Assembly (NCBI GenBank): GCA_023396225.1 | Contig: JAEWWT010000006.1 | Location: 151,167 to 215,166 of the forward strand | DNA length: 64,000 nt | Reading direction: 5' to 3' | From: Bacillota bacterium | GTDB lineage: Bacteria; Bacillota; Clostridia; Oscillospirales; Ruminococcaceae | Part shown: positions 52,801 to 60,704 of the stretch, piece by piece | Layout: the number at the start of each line of letters is the position of its first letter | Numbering within the stretch: the first letter of the stretch is position 1 | Notes under the pieces: generated by a model | What the model was told of the DNA's origin: nothing | Seen by the model: only the letters and a program-made list of their open reading frames with translations | Database searches by the model: none | Made by a program: the position numbers and the translations under genes

Positions 52801-52865
52801 GCAATGGGAATGAAGTTCTCCCAAGGGAAACCTAAACCGCTTATTAAGCTGATGACTTCTGCGAT
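52801..52865 (+). promoter_or_regulatory. Fluoride (crcB-type) riboswitch aptamer
   Basis: The leader contains, in order, a GGGA..TCCC stem with an internal ATGAAGTTC loop (52806-52822), AAACCGC (52834-52840) and GCTGATGACTTCT (52848-52860). This matches the conserved architecture of the fluoride riboswitch: a GNNATG--GTTC-CC hairpin, then AACCGC and GCTGATGA...CC/TTCT pairing into a pseudoknot. The downstream half is shared with a terminator stem, giving a simple fluoride-on switch. The neighbouring gene is of a type known to be controlled by this class. Confidence 0.85.
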
Positions 52866-52892
52866 TTTACGCAGAAGCTGTCAGCTTTTTCT
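52847..52892 (+). terminator. Riboswitch-controlled terminator
   Basis: AGCTGATGACTTCTGCG (52847-52863) pairs almost fully with CGCAGAAGCTGTCAGCT (52870-52886), followed by five T residues. Its left arm is part of the aptamer, so the two structures exclude each other. Confidence 0.88.
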
Positions 52893-52965
52893 GTGTTTAT
52901 TGTTTATGGGAGATATATTTCACGTACTGTATATAATTGCTTTTCAGAAAGAAATGGAGGATTTT

Positions 52966-54153
52966 ATGCTAACAAGTATCGCGCTTATCTTTATTGTTGG
53001 AATGTTTCTTGGATGGGTTTTCAAGAAAGTTCGACTTCCTGCACTTCTTGGAATGATACTGACAGGAGTTGTTTTAGGCCCTTATGTCCTTAACTTTATC
53101 AGCGGCTCAATTCTTGACATTTCATCGGAACTTCGGCAGGTAGCACTCGTAATTATCCTTACCCGTGCAGGGCTTTCTCTTGATATAAAAGAACTGAAAA
53201 AAGCAGGGCGTTCTGCACTTCTGATGTGCTTTGTCCCTGCAAGCCTTGAAATCATCGGAACAGTGATTTTTGCCCCTCTCCTTTTTGATATATCCTATAT
53301 GGAGGCAGCACTTATCGGCTCGGTTATTGCGGCGGTATCTCCGGCTGTTGTTGTCCCGAGAATGCTTAAAGTCATGAATGACGGTTACGGAACAGACAAA
53401 CAAATCCCACAGATTATTCTTGCCGGCGCTTCTGCTGACGATGTGTATGTAATAGTGCTGTTTACATCGTTTTCAGCGATAGTTTCGGGTGGAGATGCAT
53501 CAGTAACAGACTTTATTCAGATACCAACATCAATCCTGCTTGGTATTGTGCTTGGAATAGCAGTTGGATTGCTTCTCAATATATTCTTCAGGAAGGTTCA
53601 TATACGTGACAGCGCAAAGCTTGTTATTATAATGAGTTTGTCGTTCCTTATGCTTGCATTTCAGGACATTACGGCAGAATATGTACGTGTATCGGGACTT
53701 ATAGCGATTATGGTGCTTGGTATGACGTTGTTTTCAAAATATCATGTTCTTGCAAAACGGCTTTCTGATAAATACAACAAGCTCTGGGTTGCAGCAGAAA
53801 TAGTGCTGTTTGTTCTTGTGGGTGCAGCAGTCAACATTGACAGCATAACCGAATACGGATTTTCAGGTGTTGTACTGCTTATTGCCGCTATTGTGTTCAG
53901 AATGCTTGGAGTTTTTGTATCACTTCTGAAAACAAAGCTGAATATGAAAGAAAGGCTGTTTAGTATGCTTGCATATACGCCAAAAGCAACAGTTCAGGCG
54001 GCTATCGGAGCAATTCCGCTTGCAATGGGTCTAAAATGTGGAAGTCTTGTGCTGTCGGTTGCAGTTCTGTCCATTATAATAACAGCACCATTTGGGGCAT
54101 TCATGATTGATCTGACATACAAAAAGCTGCTTAATAGTTCAGAAAAAGTGTGA
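52966..54153 (+). CDS. Cation/proton antiporter (CPA family), fluoride-riboswitch controlled
   Basis: The 395-residue membrane protein has about 11-12 helices. It resembles CPA-type Na+/H+ or K+/H+ exchangers: GWVFKKVRLPALLGMILTGVVLGPYVLNF, then VALVIILTRAGLSLDI and SVIAAVSPAVVVPRML with a polar Asp site at GASADDVYVIVLF. The frame is open to 52804, but that part is the riboswitch. GGAGG at 52956-52960 sets ATG 52966. It may relieve fluoride stress by restoring ion or pH balance, or by exporting fluoride; which one is not known. Confidence 0.88.
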   Translation: MLTSIALIFIVGMFLGWVFKKVRLPALLGMILTGVVLGPYVLNFISGSILDISSELRQVALVIILTRAGLSLDIKELKKAGRSALLMCFVPASLEIIGTVIFAPLLFDISYMEAALIGSVIAAVSPAVVVPRMLKVMNDGYGTDKQIPQIILAGASADDVYVIVLFTSFSAIVSGGDASVTDFIQIPTSILLGIVLGIAVGLLLNIFFRKVHIRDSAKLVIIMSLSFLMLAFQDITAEYVRVSGLIAIMVLGMTLFSKYHVLAKRLSDKYNKLWVAAEIVLFVLVGAAVNIDSITEYGFSGVVLLIAAIVFRMLGVFVSLLKTKLNMKERLFSMLAYTPKATVQAAIGAIPLAMGLKCGSLVLSVAVLSIIITAPFGAFMIDLTYKKLLNSSEKV

Positions 54154-54160
54154 ATATAAT

Positions 54161-54208
54161 AAAACCACGGCTGAATCGGAGTTATCCTTTCAGCCGTGGT
54201 TTGGTTTT
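54161..54208 (+). terminator. Rho-independent terminator
   Basis: A 14-bp stem (54162-54175 with 54189-54202) is followed by GGTTTT. The convergent sleC-like gene ends at 54231. Confidence 0.8.
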
Positions 54209-54230
54209 AATTATAATAGTATAATATTAT

Positions 54231-55472
54231 TTATCCTGCAAGCTTGCTGATAGAAACAAATATGTTTGATATACTATACCATGTTGGGAAATTTACTTCT
54301 CCTGTTACAGGAAGATCGAAAACTCGTTGGAATACACGTACTGCTTCTGCTGTTTTCTCTCCGTATCTTCCATCAACGGCTATTTTTTGAATCAGCGGAT
54401 AGTTATTGGAGATAGCATTTAATTGCTGTTGAATAGTACGAACGTCATCTCCGCTTGACCCAATTCTCAAAACTCTTGTAAATGATAATGGTATACCCTC
54501 TACCTTTTTTGCCTGTTTTAAAATTATCTCGGATCCATAATAATTTTTTAGTATCTGAAGTGCACTAAGTCCTTGATCAGCCAATGTCTTTGAACCCCAT
54601 TGACTAAGCCAGCCATCTCGTTTAATTCTCTTTCCATCACTATATTGAGTGAATAATGGCTGAACTATATCTGATTTGGAAATATATGTTGTAAAGATTT
54701 CGTCAACTACATTTGAAATCTCCTTATATATATTTCTGCCATAGGTAAAAGACTGATCAAACGCCGTACTATTTGTAATGGTAAAGTCATATCCTTTTCC
54801 TCTGTACCACTCAGTATAAACACGATTAAGCGTAAAAGATAATATTGCAAGAACATTTGCTTTAATTGCCTCACGAGGCCAGGTTGTATAGATTTCACTA
54901 CTTGCTACATTTTTAATATAATCTGTAAAACCTACTGTGTAGTTATTAGCTGACGTATCCTCTGGTCTTCCGGCATGAACAGTAATAAGACTTGGAACAA
55001 CCGGTTCCGGCAAAACTACCTGACCTGTTGGAAGCGGCACATCTTTCACTGCATCTTCCGGAATTTTAGGTGGAAAATTTCCCCACAAAGTAGGATAAGG
55101 GATTAAGATTTCCGGAGTTCTTGTTGTTAATGCAACGTCCTGAAGTGAAGTGCTGTCAGGAAACAACTGAACGTTAAAGATATTAACTTGCTCAAATTGC
55201 GGATAGATTACCTGAACATTATACTGGTTAAATGGTCTTGGTTGATTACTCTGTAATGAGTACTCCAACGGAGGCGTTGCAAGGGTAATATCCCTTACTT
55301 GCCCCTCTGCATTAGTTCTTGTTTCTTCTAATATCTGATTTGTATCCGGATCAATGACACGGACAAGCGCTCCGGCCACAGGTCTGCCTATGTTAAAAAA
55401 AAATGTGTTTACCTGCAGAGTACCAAAACCGCCTTGTGTATTTAATACTGGAGCTGTGTTATTTCCATTCAT
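54231..55472 (-). CDS. sleC: SleC-like spore cortex-lytic enzyme
   Basis: The 413-residue protein has an N-terminal region with a beta-sandwich-like NTFFFNIGRPVAGALVRVIDPDTN segment, then a SpoIID-like lytic domain (SSEIYTTWPREAIKANVLAILSFTLNRVY, with the likely catalytic Glu, and NSTAFDQSF). It ends in a peptidoglycan-binding domain (LRIGSSGDDVRTIQQQLNAI...VDGRYGEKTAEAVRVFQR). This order matches SleC of Clostridium, which is activated by a Csp protease to digest the spore cortex. The csp-like gene lies immediately upstream on the same strand. No signal peptide is seen, as is usual for SleC. Confidence 0.85.
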   Translation of the reverse strand: MNGNNTAPVLNTQGGFGTLQVNTFFFNIGRPVAGALVRVIDPDTNQILEETRTNAEGQVRDITLATPPLEYSLQSNQPRPFNQYNVQVIYPQFEQVNIFNVQLFPDSTSLQDVALTTRTPEILIPYPTLWGNFPPKIPEDAVKDVPLPTGQVVLPEPVVPSLITVHAGRPEDTSANNYTVGFTDYIKNVASSEIYTTWPREAIKANVLAILSFTLNRVYTEWYRGKGYDFTITNSTAFDQSFTYGRNIYKEISNVVDEIFTTYISKSDIVQPLFTQYSDGKRIKRDGWLSQWGSKTLADQGLSALQILKNYYGSEIILKQAKKVEGIPLSFTRVLRIGSSGDDVRTIQQQLNAISNNYPLIQKIAVDGRYGEKTAEAVRVFQRVFDLPVTGEVNFPTWYSISNIFVSISKLAG

Positions 55473-55628
55473 TATAAATTATTACCCCCTAGACATTAAT
55501 TTCAAAATTCGAAAGATATTATTTTTACATCAAAGGTTTTATAATGATTTACTTTTCAAAGCCCCATTTATAAATCTAAATAGCACCAACTATTACTAGA
55601 TTTTCAACAACATAATTATTCTTATCCT

Positions 55629-57392
55629 CTATGTTTGCAGCCACTTATTACTCTCTCCCCATTTATAGCGTTTTATATACCCCATAGTTCTGCTAAGGCA
55701 AAGTGTTCCATATCCATAGGATATATTAGGATATGTGATTGTTGGTCTACGGTTTGCACCAATACGCAGATATGCCTTTAAACGCTCGCCATATAAAACC
55801 GGAGCGTTCCGTTGTACAATCCCCCATTGCAAAATAAGCGCAGCTGAACCGGTAACAAAAGGAGCTGCCATACTGGTTCCTGAAAAGGAATCATAACCTC
55901 CTCCAGCTTTTACAGTAAGAATATTGACAGCAGGAGCTGCAATATCCGGTTTTGGCGGTTCTTCAGTAATGCTTCCTGTTCCAGAGAATTCTGCAATATT
56001 TCCTAGCAGGTCATTATATCCTGCTACTTTAATAACTTTTTCTGCTGTTGAAGGAATAGTCATTGTCATCCATGAAGTAGGATTAGCAAACTGTGTATTA
56101 TCTGTAACTTCTTCAGTCGTTGGCAGCCACATCTCAATGTATCCATCTACAATAATGCTTGAAATAATACGCAGTTTCCATACTCCCGCAGTTATAACAC
56201 CTGTTGTTGCCTTGAAATTAAAAAAAATTTCTTGCCGCACTGAATAATGACTTGGTTGGCCGTAAATTACTGTAAGCAATACATTTCTTATTTGAACGTT
56301 TTTAACCTGATTTTCAACTCCTATTATACCTGAAGTCGAGCCGTCGGGAAAAACAATCTCGACTGAAAATGCATCAACAAAGTCTTTCCACAAAGAAATA
56401 AAAAACTGGCTTATACCGCTTGCCGTGAAAAAATTAACTTCATGTGTACTATTAGATATAAGTTTTGTAGCATAGTGATGACCTGCAAAGCCTTCGTTTC
56501 CGGTAGGAATAACAATTACACTTTTCCATTCTGAACTTATGTCGGACAAATAAGTTTCAAATAAGGAATCGCCTCTATGAGATCCATTGTTCATACCAAA
56601 ACTCATATTTATTGCAAGCGGCTGATTCAACATCCTTGCTTTTTGAATAACATATTTTACTGCTCTCATAAGTTCTGTGGTTCTTGCAAATGATTCAAAA
56701 CCTCTTGTGCCTACTTTAACAACAATAAGGTCTGCATCTGAGGCTACTCCGGCGTTTTCTCCGTTACTTTCTCGGCCGTTTCCGGCTGCAATTCCTGCAA
56801 CCGCTGTCCCATGACCACTTGTATCTCTGCTTGGAACCACTGAAAATGGATCTTCCGAATTCAACGCCTCATTAATCTGCTGCTGTGAATATTCTGCACC
56901 AGCCGCAAAACCTGCCGGCGGGGTACCGCTTTCTGTCTGATCCCATAAGAAAAGTATCCGACTTGTTCCATCCTCATTACGAAAATCCAGGTGTGTATAA
57001 TCAATGCCATAGTCAATGATTGCTACAATTACGCCGGTTCCTGTAAGGCCGTCGTTGTTTTTGTCTTTTACCGATTGAATACAGGAAGAAATTAGATTAA
57101 ATCTTGACCCTATGTATAATCTATTGGGAAGCTCCAGGCTTTCAACTTCGGTATACAAATATAACTGATTAATCTTTTGAGGGTTTAAAGTAACAATGGC
57201 ATAACCCTGATATAAAATTTCCACCTCAACATCGAGTTCCCGTGCAACTGATTCAATGTCACCGTTAAATTTTATAATTACTTCTACAAGTTCATTGTTA
57301 TCAAATAATCCAATTAATTCATTTTCATCGCCGTTTGACATAGCAGCAAGAGTGTGAAAAGTTTTTTGCATTTTAGTATATTGATTTCCCAT
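55629..57392 (-). CDS. Subtilisin-like germination protease, CspB/CspA type
   Basis: The 587-residue S8 peptidase has all three catalytic residues in context: Asp in VAIIDYGIDYTHLDF, His in DTSGHGTAVAG and Ser in FSGTSMAAPFVTGSA. There is an N-terminal pro-like region (residues 1-95) and a jelly-roll-like insert before the Ser motif, as in Csp proteases. Known role: cleavage of pro-SleC during germination. The pair with the sleC-like gene strongly supports this. The triad is intact, so it is a CspB- rather than CspC-like pseudoprotease. AAAGGAGAG precedes the ATG. Confidence 0.87.
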   Translation of the reverse strand: MGNQYTKMQKTFHTLAAMSNGDENELIGLFDNNELVEVIIKFNGDIESVARELDVEVEILYQGYAIVTLNPQKINQLYLYTEVESLELPNRLYIGSRFNLISSCIQSVKDKNNDGLTGTGVIVAIIDYGIDYTHLDFRNEDGTSRILFLWDQTESGTPPAGFAAGAEYSQQQINEALNSEDPFSVVPSRDTSGHGTAVAGIAAGNGRESNGENAGVASDADLIVVKVGTRGFESFARTTELMRAVKYVIQKARMLNQPLAINMSFGMNNGSHRGDSLFETYLSDISSEWKSVIVIPTGNEGFAGHHYATKLISNSTHEVNFFTASGISQFFISLWKDFVDAFSVEIVFPDGSTSGIIGVENQVKNVQIRNVLLTVIYGQPSHYSVRQEIFFNFKATTGVITAGVWKLRIISSIIVDGYIEMWLPTTEEVTDNTQFANPTSWMTMTIPSTAEKVIKVAGYNDLLGNIAEFSGTGSITEEPPKPDIAAPAVNILTVKAGGGYDSFSGTSMAAPFVTGSAALILQWGIVQRNAPVLYGERLKAYLRIGANRRPTITYPNISYGYGTLCLSRTMGYIKRYKWGESNKWLQT

Positions 57393-57699
57393 ACTCTCTC
57401 CTTTATTAGATAGATTTGTGTAAGAAATTATTTGATAAGGCAGTTTAAGCCATTAGTAGTAAGTCTAGTAATATTTTATGCATATTTAAAACAGGGTATG
57501 ATTGAATAAGCAGTTTTCTGCTTTCTATACATATTTAGGACAATATTCTTAAGCTTTTTCATGCTTATATAAGCAAATTTATAGTAGTCCATTAAAAGGC
57601 ACCGTATTCTATCATATGTAATGATATACCAGTTAGTTCGTTAAAAGAATACAACGCTTTTGAAATTTATTGTTCATCTATTTTATTTTTACTCCTCCA
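57393..57699. other. Spacer between csp gene and LRR pseudogene
   Basis: AT-rich, about 307 bases. I see the csp ribosome binding site at its left edge and nothing else that I can support. Confidence 0.4.
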
Positions 57700-58537
57700 T
57701 TAATTCACGAAATCATTAATAATTGTTATTTCACACTCTGGTAGTTCCGTTTGTAACTGATTATACATTTCTTTGCTCATAGGAGTACTGTTGATAAATA
57801 ACCTTGTCAGATCGTTAAGTTCAAGTAAACTTGAATAATCGGTAAACCCTCATTCCATTATTCTTAAACCTTTAAGCCCTTCAATATTTTTTAGTGGAGA
57901 TAGATCTGTGCTATCATTATATTCTAAGCCTAGCCCTTTTAATGATGTAAGGTGCTCTAATCTTGATAAATCAAATGTACCGACTAAATACAAATCCTCT
58001 ATTGCAGGAAGATTTAGGTTCCAATCAGGATATGATTCTATCCCATAAAGGCACAGTGTCTTAAGATTTGGCATGCTTTCTAAAATACTAATATCCTCAT
58101 TATTATTAAATGATGCTTGAATACTGATGCTTTCGATAGTTTCACACCCATAAAGGAAATCAAAACCACTGATTTCTATTGATGTACCACCATCAGATAC
58201 ATTATTCAATTGTAATGACTTAATTTTTCTTAGTCTTGAAAGTGCACTTATGTCAACTGATTCGTTAAGATACAGAATAATTTCATCCGCTTCAACAGAA
58301 AACTCCTGACCTGCTATAGTTATAGTTTCAACAACATTATCAGAAGAAGTTTGAGGTGCTTCAGTTGTACTTTTTGTCTCAGTTATATTTTTTGTTTCGC
58401 TTGTCTCTTCCGTCACCACCGAAGCAGTTGTAGCTTGAATAGTTTCCGTAACCTCACAATTATCCGTCTGACACCCGACAAAACTGCACATAACGGATGC
58501 CGCCAAAATCAGGGATAATAACTTTTAATTTCTCATT
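57700..58537 (-). pseudogene. Leucine-rich-repeat lipoprotein gene with two in-frame stops
   Basis: From ATG 58537 (with GAGGAC upstream) the frame reads MRN, TAA (58526-58528), KLLSLILAASVMCSFVGC, a lipoprotein signal. A Thr/Ser/Glu linker and a leucine-rich-repeat domain follow, then TGA (57850-57852). It continues in the same frame with GFTDYSSLLELNDLTRLFINSTPMSKE and ends with a typical repeat-cap LPECEITIIND before TAA 57700-57702. No frameshift is needed, so two single-base nonsense changes (one probably AAA to TAA) have disabled an otherwise intact gene. A shorter product from TTG 58506 would still lack part of the signal peptide. Sequencing error or readthrough are alternatives. Confidence 0.7.
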
Positions 58538-58815
58538 AATTGTCCTCGTATAATATAAAAGTAGTAGTTTTTAACGTTCCTCTCCAAGAACGGCAGAAAT
58601 CTGCTATACTGTATAGGATGCTGTGGGTTGGTCATTTGTCCTACCGCTTGACGGTTTCAAGGAGGCTCCGACCACAGCCCTTTACGAGTTTGTTAATTAG
58701 TTAGATACCGCAGGCAAGTGGAGATGCAAGACGGTTAATTTAGAACGAGGTTACAAGACGTAAAGTGTTCTGTGGAATTCCATACAGCATTAAAAATCAC
58801 TTGGGGGTATCTATT
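58538..58815 (+). ncRNA. IS110 left-end region with candidate bridge RNA
   Basis: This segment precedes a truncated IS110 transposase start. Non-coding left ends of IS110 elements encode a bridge RNA that pairs with donor and target DNA. Here I see TATACT (58605-58610), a long stem-loop GCTGTGG/CCACAGC (58620-58626 with 58672-58678) enclosing a smaller stem, and a second hairpin at 58770-58787. The exact RNA ends and the binding loops are not determined. Confidence 0.45.
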
Positions 58816-58863
58816 ATGATTTATGTTGGAATTGACGTTGCAAAGGACAAGCATGATTGCTTT
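58788..58863 (+). repeat. 76-bp inverted repeat, left copy (IS110 transposase start)
   Basis: This copy is identical to the reverse complement of 63201-63276. It contains 28 bases of leader and the first 16 codons of an IS110 transposase (from ATG 58816), then the similarity stops abruptly. Confidence 0.9.
58816..58863 (+). pseudogene. Truncated IS110 transposase (first 16 codons)
   Basis: The reading MIYVGIDVAKDKHDCF is the DEDD-type N-terminus of the intact transposase at 62070-63248. The sequence then changes to unrelated AT-rich DNA. Confidence 0.85.
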
Positions 58864-59014
58864 TTCTGTAAGCCTGTTATTTTATTTGAATTTTCAGTAT
58901 ACAAATTCTAAATTTTTTCTTGCATGGTATACTGTTCCTTATTCATTAATAATTCATAACCGTATATTGTCTGGTAGTCTAAATCGGATTGACTCTGAAA
59001 CCCATCGCCACCCA

Positions 59015-59296
59015 TCATATTTGTAATTGCAAGCTGCGTATCAAGCTGCTGCTTTTTTTATTGTTAGAATCTATCTTTAAATCGATTTCATCAAGGTTTT
59101 TCTTAAGCTTATAGTCATCTGATTTTTGCTTTTTGTAATTAAGGTTAATGCTGGTCAGCGCACTACTGTTATCAGAATATTTAGTCATTAAATTTTGCAT
59201 ATTAGTTATGGTTATTACTCCTTCAGCTGCCAACTTAACAGTAGGAAATAAACAAACCATAATCAAAGTTGCCGCAATTATCTTTTTCTTTTTCAA
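59015..59296 (-). CDS. Small exported protein, possibly frameshifted
   Basis: The 93-residue product starts with TTG and has a signal peptide (KKIIAATLIMVCLFPTVKLAAEG), then a helical, Lys/Asp-rich stretch. It stops at LQLQI. In the -1 frame, reading continues from an overlapping ATG at 59018 as MMGGDGFQSQSDLDYQTIYGYELLMNKEQ to a stop at 58908, so a frameshift may have split a protein of about 130 residues. The ribosome binding site is weak. Function unknown. Confidence 0.45.
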   Translation of the reverse strand: MKKKKIIAATLIMVCLFPTVKLAAEGVITITNMQNLMTKYSDNSSALTSINLNYKKQKSDDYKLKKNLDEIDLKIDSNNKKSSSLIRSLQLQI

Positions 59297-59484
59297 ATTA
59301 AATCATTTCCATTCATAGCAAATAATGAATTAATATTAACGCATAATATATCATTTGTAAATAATTTTGGCTAAATTTATATAAATTTAGCCAAAACTTA
59401 ATTGAAATAATGAAAATGAAAATAGAAATAAATCTAGTTTAATCAAAGAATCAAAAGATCAATATGAATTTCAGCATAGTAATA

Positions 59485-59504
59485 TGTCTACTATTTGTCT
59501 ACTA
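59485..59504 (+). repeat. Direct repeats TGTCTACTA (two copies) left of the att site
   Basis: TGTCTACTA at 59485-59493 and 59496-59504; a third copy at 59734-59742 lies beyond the tRNA half. Such repeats resemble arm-type binding sites of tyrosine integrases. Confidence 0.55.
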
Positions 59505-59620
59505 CTGAAAGAAAACAATATTAAATGATATTTTATGACATTGTATATAGATCACGTATTATAGGCATTTATGCTGTGAAAAAAGACAATAGTAAACAAT
59601 GTAAAACGGCAAATCCCCTA

Positions 59621-59665
59621 TTCGGGACGCAGAGACCGCAAGTTCGAATCTTGTCACCTCGACCA
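59621..59665 (+). other. 3-prime half of a tRNA-Pro gene (attachment-site remnant)
   Basis: The 45 bases form the 3-prime half of a tRNA: anticodon loop TTCGGGA (CGG, proline), anticodon-stem strand CGCAG, 5-base variable loop, T arm GCAAG-TTCGAAT-CTTGT, acceptor strand CACCTCG, discriminator A and encoded CCA. No matching 5-prime half (D arm, acceptor) precedes it. Such halves are left where an element integrated into a tRNA gene. By geometry, element DNA would be on the left side and chromosome on the right. Confidence 0.75.
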
Positions 59666-59669
59666 ATGA

Positions 59670-59733
59670 AACAACGTAACCAAAGGGTTTGCAGGTTCAT
59701 TATAGAATCTGCAAACCCTTTGGTTACGTTGTT
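59670..59733 (+). terminator. Perfect 25-bp hairpin after the tRNA half
   Basis: Arms 59670-59694 and 59709-59733 are fully complementary with a 14-base loop, followed by GTTTG. It may be the old tRNA terminator or part of the integrase site. Confidence 0.6.
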
Positions 59734-59742
59734 TGTCTACTA
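59734..59742 (+). repeat. Third TGTCTACTA repeat
   Basis: Third copy of the nonamer found twice at 59485-59504; the shared context is TTTGTCTACTA followed by AAAGAAAA. Confidence 0.5.
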
Positions 59743-59750
59743 AAAGAAAA

Positions 59751-60536
59751 TTATTCTTTTTCCTCCCATTCTATATTAGTATTATCTATGAATTTACCTA
59801 TTTTATAGTTCTCATCAGAAGTATTTTCAAAATATTTTGGACAAGCTTTATCGTCTGAAGATAAATGCAAAAGTATAAAGTCAAACGTCTCCATATATTT
59901 TTGATCAAATCTATTTTTTAATAGCAACGATATATGTAATGTTTTGGAAATTAGGGTGAATATAAAATCTTCGCTGGCGCATATCACTATTTCTCCTGAT
60001 TTATTTGGTAATAACCGAACAGTAGGACTTTTTTGATTCATCATTGAATAATGTGAAAACTCTGTGCCATCATCAGATTTAATTCCACCATATTCTAATG
60101 ATAAAATTGAATCCGTTACATTTGTGAAGCGAAACTCAATACATAGTAAATCAGTTTCATTGTGCTCAACAATGATGTATTTTTTATCCGGGTTAGTTGC
60201 TATTTCACATACTGTCTTTTCATAAACTGATGTATCACTTAGGATTACAAATGGACGATTCCTGCTTTTTTCTTCATATTTTAGCATCTGTTCAGAGATA
60301 GCATTTGCTTTTTCTGTTGCTTGCTTTGCATTATCGTTCTGCCAAATTGAAACTAAACCAAGAAAAACCGTTCCGAAGAAGGCTAAAAAACTTCCCCAGA
60401 ATGACAACCAATTTGCCTTTCCAATATTACCAGCAGGAATAAAACCATTTGTTGCAAACCAAAAATAAGAAATTAATATTCCCCCAACAAAAACAATTGC
60501 AAGAGGCACCCCATACTTTTTAAAAAACTCTTTCAA
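59751..60536 (-). CDS. Two-helix membrane protein with soluble domain, unknown function
   Basis: The product of about 261 residues has two N-terminal helices (LAIVFVGGILISYFWFA and SFWGSFLAFFGTVFLGLVSIW). A short coil (AKQATEKANAISEQMLKYEEKSRNRP) then leads to a beta-rich domain. This WLSFWGSFL-type membrane module is common in accessory and phage-defence-associated genes, but the function here is unknown. TTG 60536, six bases after GGGGAG, is a better start than the TTG at 60557. It lies next to the attachment-site remnant. Confidence 0.65.
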   Translation of the reverse strand: MKEFFKKYGVPLAIVFVGGILISYFWFATNGFIPAGNIGKANWLSFWGSFLAFFGTVFLGLVSIWQNDNAKQATEKANAISEQMLKYEEKSRNRPFVILSDTSVYEKTVCEIATNPDKKYIIVEHNETDLLCIEFRFTNVTDSILSLEYGGIKSDDGTEFSHYSMMNQKSPTVRLLPNKSGEIVICASEDFIFTLISKTLHISLLLKNRFDQKYMETFDFILLHLSSDDKACPKYFENTSDENYKIGKFIDNTNIEWEEKE

Positions 60537-60642
60537 AAAATTCTCCCCTTTAATCAAATAATTTTTTGAGTAATAACTACAAAAATATACAATTCAACTA
60601 TATCACACAATTTGACAAAATTCAACAATTAAAACAGTAAAT

Positions 60643-60688
60643 TATCCCCCTATATGCATAAAAATAAATTATAGCATATAGGGGGATA
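60643..60688 (-). terminator. Hairpin after the MBL-fold gene
   Basis: A 15-bp perfect stem (60643-60657 with 60674-60688); on the minus strand an AT-rich stretch follows but the T run is poor. Confidence 0.55.
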
Positions 60689-60704
60689 TGTAAATAAAAA
60701 AATC

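Noticed and set aside
52804..52965. N-terminal 54-codon extension of the antiporter frame
   Set aside because: It is fully covered by the riboswitch and terminator; GGAGG and the hydrophobic start point to ATG 52966.
59525..59743. Plus-strand 72-codon frame over the tRNA half
   Set aside because: It runs through the tRNA-Pro remnant and the 25-bp hairpin; no ribosome binding site.
59480..59760. CRISPR-like array from the repeated TGTCTACTA motif
   Set aside because: Only three 9-base copies at irregular spacing; no array and no cas genes in the window.
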